Source: Chloroflexota bacterium
GTDB lineage: Bacteria > Chloroflexota > Anaerolineae > J102
Length of the DNA: 8,204 nucleotides
Assembly (NCBI GenBank): GCA_013152695.1
Contig: JAADFV010000210.1
Coordinates: 1 to 8,204 of the forward strand
Reading direction: 5' to 3'
Part shown: positions 6,130 through 8,204 of the stretch, in pieces
Numbering within the stretch: the stretch's first letter is position 1
Layout of the letters: each line of letters starts with the position of its first letter
Made by a program: the position numbers and the translations under genes
The notes under the pieces: model-generated
The model's input: the letters and a program-made list of their open reading frames with translations, nothing else
The model's database searches: none
Told to the model about the DNA's origin: nothing

Positions 6130-6168
6130 ACGCTTTGCTTGTAGCGTAAAACCCAATAATCACAAGCA
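6130..6168 (+). promoter_or_regulatory. Mutually exclusive small hairpins in the dnaJ leader
   Basis: ACGCT (6130-6134) pairs with AGCGT (6143-6147), with an 8-nt loop. TGCTTGT (6136-6142) lies wholly inside that loop and pairs perfectly with ACAAGCA (6162-6168), with a 19-nt loop. Because the second pairing crosses the first, the two are alternatives or could form an H-type pseudoknot. They lie 33-71 nt before the dnaJ start. No CIRCE operator (TTAGCACTC-N9-GAGTGCTAA) is present. A temperature-responsive or protein-bound leader is possible; stems this short also occur by chance. Confidence 0.3.
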
Positions 6169-6200
6169 CATCTCGTAGGATAGAAGAAAGCAAAATAAGT

Positions 6201-7334
6201 ATGAAACAGGACTATTATGAAGTGCTTGGCGTTTCTCGCCAGGCAGCGACTGAGGAAATCAAACGCGCCTACCGGCGCATGGTTAAAAAATACCATCCAG
6301 ATATTTACAAAGGTGACGACGCCAACGATCGTATCAAACAGATCAACGAAGCGTACGAAGTCTTGAGTTCACCCGATAAGCGGGCCGCTTACGATCGCTA
6401 TGGCCATGCCGGTGTTCAGGGAGCAGCGGGGGCGTCTGGAGGAGCAGGCTTCCCTGATATGGCCGATATTTTCGACGAGTTGTTCCGCGGGGGCTTTGGC
6501 GGATTTGGTGGCTTCAGTCGCGGTCCCCAACGAGGTCCCGTCCGTGGTGCTGATCTGCGTTATGATCTGACCATCGAGTTCGAAGAAGCGGTGATGGGTG
6601 CAGAACGGGAGATCGAGATTACCCGTCATGAAACTTGTTCTCGCTGTGGCGGCAGTGGCGCCGAACCCGGCACCACACCGGCGAGATGTCCCACCTGCAA
6701 TGGCGCCGGTGAAGTACGCCAGCGCCAACAGACAATCCTGGGCACTTTTGTCAACGTTACGACCTGTCCTCGCTGCCATGGCGCCGGCGAAGTTGTGACC
6801 ACTCCCTGCCAGCAATGTAAAGGCACCGGCGTCGAGCAAGTGAAGCGCCGCCTTCGCGTCAAGATTCCTGCCGGGGTAGATGATGGGACACGGATTCGTC
6901 TCCCAGGCGAGGGCGAACCGGGTATGCGCGGCGGCCCTCCCGGTAACCTTTACGTTTTCCTCAATGTCAAACCCCATAAAATCTTCCAACGCAGTGACGA
7001 CAACATCCTCCTCGAACTGCCGATCAACATCGCCCAGGCCATTCTCGGGGCCGAAGTCGAAATCCCCACCCTGGATGGCCCGAAATCCATCCGCATTCCG
7101 GCCGGGGTGCAACCGGGTAAGGTGTTGCGCTTGCGTGGTTTGGGTGTACCGCATCTGCGCCATGGCGGCCGCGGCGACCTTCTGATCACGATCAACGTCC
7201 ATATTCCCACCCAGTTGAGCGAAGAACAACGCCAGCTCGTGCAAGAGCTGTCCGAAACCCTGGAACCTATTAACCTGGAAAAGAATGGCGAACCAGGCTT
7301 CTTTGACCGTATGAAAGAAGCTCTGGGACTGTAA
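6201..7334 (+). CDS. dnaJ: Chaperone protein DnaJ (type I Hsp40)
   Basis: A 377-residue complete type I DnaJ, the cytoplasmic co-chaperone that delivers unfolded clients to DnaK and stimulates its ATPase. The J domain spans 1-70 with the catalytic H32-P-D34 and the usual QINEAYEVLSSPDKRAAYDRYG. A Gly/Phe-rich linker runs from about 79 to 112 (GGFGGFGGFSRG). The zinc domain has all four CxxCxGxG motifs, at 146-153, 163-170, 189-196 and 203-210. C-terminal client-binding domains I and II follow, with KIPAGVDDGTRIRLPGEGE and IRIPAGVQPGKVLRLRGLG, then a dimerisation end. Length is typical. The ATG at 6201 begins MKQDYYEVLG, the standard opening; only a weak purine stretch (GAAAG) precedes it. Neither grpE nor dnaK is beside it upstream, so this may be a dnaJ separate from the dnaK operon, but the prmA gene follows after 13 nt, as in many bacteria. 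Confidence 0.97.
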   Translation: MKQDYYEVLGVSRQAATEEIKRAYRRMVKKYHPDIYKGDDANDRIKQINEAYEVLSSPDKRAAYDRYGHAGVQGAAGASGGAGFPDMADIFDELFRGGFGGFGGFSRGPQRGPVRGADLRYDLTIEFEEAVMGAEREIEITRHETCSRCGGSGAEPGTTPARCPTCNGAGEVRQRQQTILGTFVNVTTCPRCHGAGEVVTTPCQQCKGTGVEQVKRRLRVKIPAGVDDGTRIRLPGEGEPGMRGGPPGNLYVFLNVKPHKIFQRSDDNILLELPINIAQAILGAEVEIPTLDGPKSIRIPAGVQPGKVLRLRGLGVPHLRHGGRGDLLITINVHIPTQLSEEQRQLVQELSETLEPINLEKNGEPGFFDRMKEALGL

Positions 7335-7347
7335 GACCATCGAGGCT

Positions 7348-8204
7348 ATGACGGATCTTTTAGAACTAGCTCTAAGTATTGCCACTAACGATGTTGAGGC
7401 CCCGGCTGTACAACAAGCCAAGCGCCTGCTCGATGCGGTGGTGAGTGGCGGTGCCGTCGTGGAACTACACAGTTTTGATCCTCATGCCGAGCCGCAGCAG
7501 GCAGGCGTGTGGTTGCGCGGTTACATGAGCGACACCCCGGCCCATGCCCGCACCCTGGCCAATCTACGCAAACAATTACAGCTGCTGCCCGAAGCAAAGC
7601 TGTATGGTGAAGTGCAGATTCGTCATTTGGCCCAGCAAGACTGGGCAGAAGCCTGGAAAGAACATTATCACGCCCTCCGTGTGGGTGAGCACATTGTTGT
7701 CTCGCCTACGTGGGAACAGCCCGCCTTACAGCCCGGAGACATCGTCGTGTGGATGGAGCCAGGTATGGCGTTCGGGACAGGGACACACGCATCCACACGT
7801 CTGGCCTTACAGCTTTTGGAACGCCATTTGCAGCCGGGAATGGAGATGCTGGATGTCGGTACCGGTTCCGGCATTTTGGCGATTGCCGCCCTCCACCTGG
7901 GTGCAGATCATGTCTGGGCAACGGATACCAGTGCCGATGCCATCGCTACAGCACGCAAAAATACCCGCATCAACGGTGTGGAAGAGAGGATCACACTCCT
8001 CAGGGGCTCCACACCTTCCCATGGCGCTTATCCCCTGCTTTGTGTCAACATCCTCGCGGACACTATTGCCGAGCTCATCTTGCAGCAGCACCTGGCGCAA
8101 TTCCTGGCCAAGAAGGGGGTGATGGTGCTTTCCGGTATCATCGAGGAACGCCGCCACGTGGTCGATCTGGCCCTGGCCGCCCGCCAATTACAAATTGTGG
8201 AGAC
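7348..8204 (+). CDS. prmA: Ribosomal protein L11 methyltransferase PrmA (partial, 3' end outside)
   Basis: The frame opens at ATG 7348 and stays open for 285 codons to the window edge. PrmA uses S-adenosylmethionine to trimethylate amino groups of ribosomal protein L11. The N-terminal substrate-recognition domain (about 1-100, LLELALSIATND...GGAVVELHS) is followed by the hallmark W99-x-x-A-W103-K-E. Next come MEPGMAFGTGTHASTRL (136-152), the SAM-binding loop D169-V-G-T-G-S-G-I (169-176), and the motif-II acidic residue in ATDTS (191-195). The catalytic-face motif V233-N-I-L-A (233-237) precedes the final strand LSGIIEER. Only the last portion, perhaps 20-40 residues by comparison with family length near 300-320, is missing. 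The start is 13 nt after the dnaJ stop with a short GAGG just 2 nt upstream, so translation probably depends on coupling or on a non-SD mechanism. The dnaJ-prmA pairing supports the call. Confidence 0.95.
   Translation, partial: MTDLLELALSIATNDVEAPAVQQAKRLLDAVVSGGAVVELHSFDPHAEPQQAGVWLRGYMSDTPAHARTLANLRKQLQLLPEAKLYGEVQIRHLAQQDWAEAWKEHYHALRVGEHIVVSPTWEQPALQPGDIVVWMEPGMAFGTGTHASTRLALQLLERHLQPGMEMLDVGTGSGILAIAALHLGADHVWATDTSADAIATARKNTRINGVEERITLLRGSTPSHGAYPLLCVNILADTIAELILQQHLAQFLAKKGVMVLSGIIEERRHVVDLALAARQLQIVE

Noticed and set aside
6105..6200. CIRCE/HrcA operator ahead of dnaJ
   Set aside because: I looked for TTAGCACTC-N9-GAGTGCTAA and found no match.
6369..7421. 350-residue open frame on the minus strand
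   Set aside because: It is antisense to dnaJ and the start of prmA, which are both certain. Its protein has no family features.
7544..8122. 192-residue plus-strand open frame
   Set aside because: It is in a different frame from prmA, which is open throughout 7348-8204 and carries all PrmA motifs.
1..8204. CRISPR array, insertion sequence, tRNA, phage or defence genes
   Set aside because: No regularly spaced repeats, transposase motifs, tRNA cloverleaf or defence-type domains were seen. The window is ordinary chromosomal content apart from the findings listed.

Overview
The window is 8.2 kb of moderately GC-rich bacterial DNA in which every recognisable gene lies on the + strand. The gene families look like chromosomal housekeeping: an AIM24-type protein end, a YfcE-like phosphodiesterase, a VanW-type peptidoglycan-binding/serine hydrolase fusion, an HAD hydrolase, an ABC-F ATPase, dephospho-CoA kinase, DnaJ and PrmA. 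The protein style (the serine hydrolase fusion, a CoaE with EAIKLFE in place of the usual DVPLLFE, and mostly weak or absent Shine-Dalgarno sequences) suggests a Chloroflexota bacterium, perhaps Anaerolineae-like. That assignment is an inference; no rRNA or other decisive marker is present. There are no mobile elements, CRISPR arrays, tRNAs or rRNAs.

Layout: (1) 3-672 holds the C-terminal end of an AIM24/TIGR00266 protein, followed almost at once by a small calcineurin-like phosphodiesterase with the only strong Shine-Dalgarno in the window. (2) 673-970 is non-coding. It holds an 18-bp imperfect hairpin (794-860) and a further segment (899-912) that could compete for the hairpin's 3' arm, which makes it the most interesting non-coding element here. 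(3) 971-5068 is a probable three-gene operon: membrane-anchored serine hydrolase, HAD hydrolase (4-nt ATGA overlap) and ABC-F ATPase (37-nt gap). (4) 5061-6104 starts with an extended -10 promoter (TGGTATAAT) on the stop codon of the ABC-F gene, then coaE, then an unrecognised small two-helix membrane protein. (5) 6105-8204 holds a leader with two mutually exclusive small hairpins, dnaJ, and 13 nt later prmA, which runs off the window end. dnaJ-prmA is a well-known gene pair in many bacteria, often followed by rsmE, so rsmE may lie just outside.

Functionally the window mixes cell-envelope work (serine hydrolase), translation (ABC-F factor, methylation of ribosomal protein L11), coenzyme A synthesis (CoaE) and protein folding (DnaJ). 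No defence system or other clearly new multi-gene system is visible. The points worth a second look are the switch-like leader at 794-912, the serine hydrolase that lacks key beta-lactamase residues, the orphan membrane protein, and the non-canonical translation starts.
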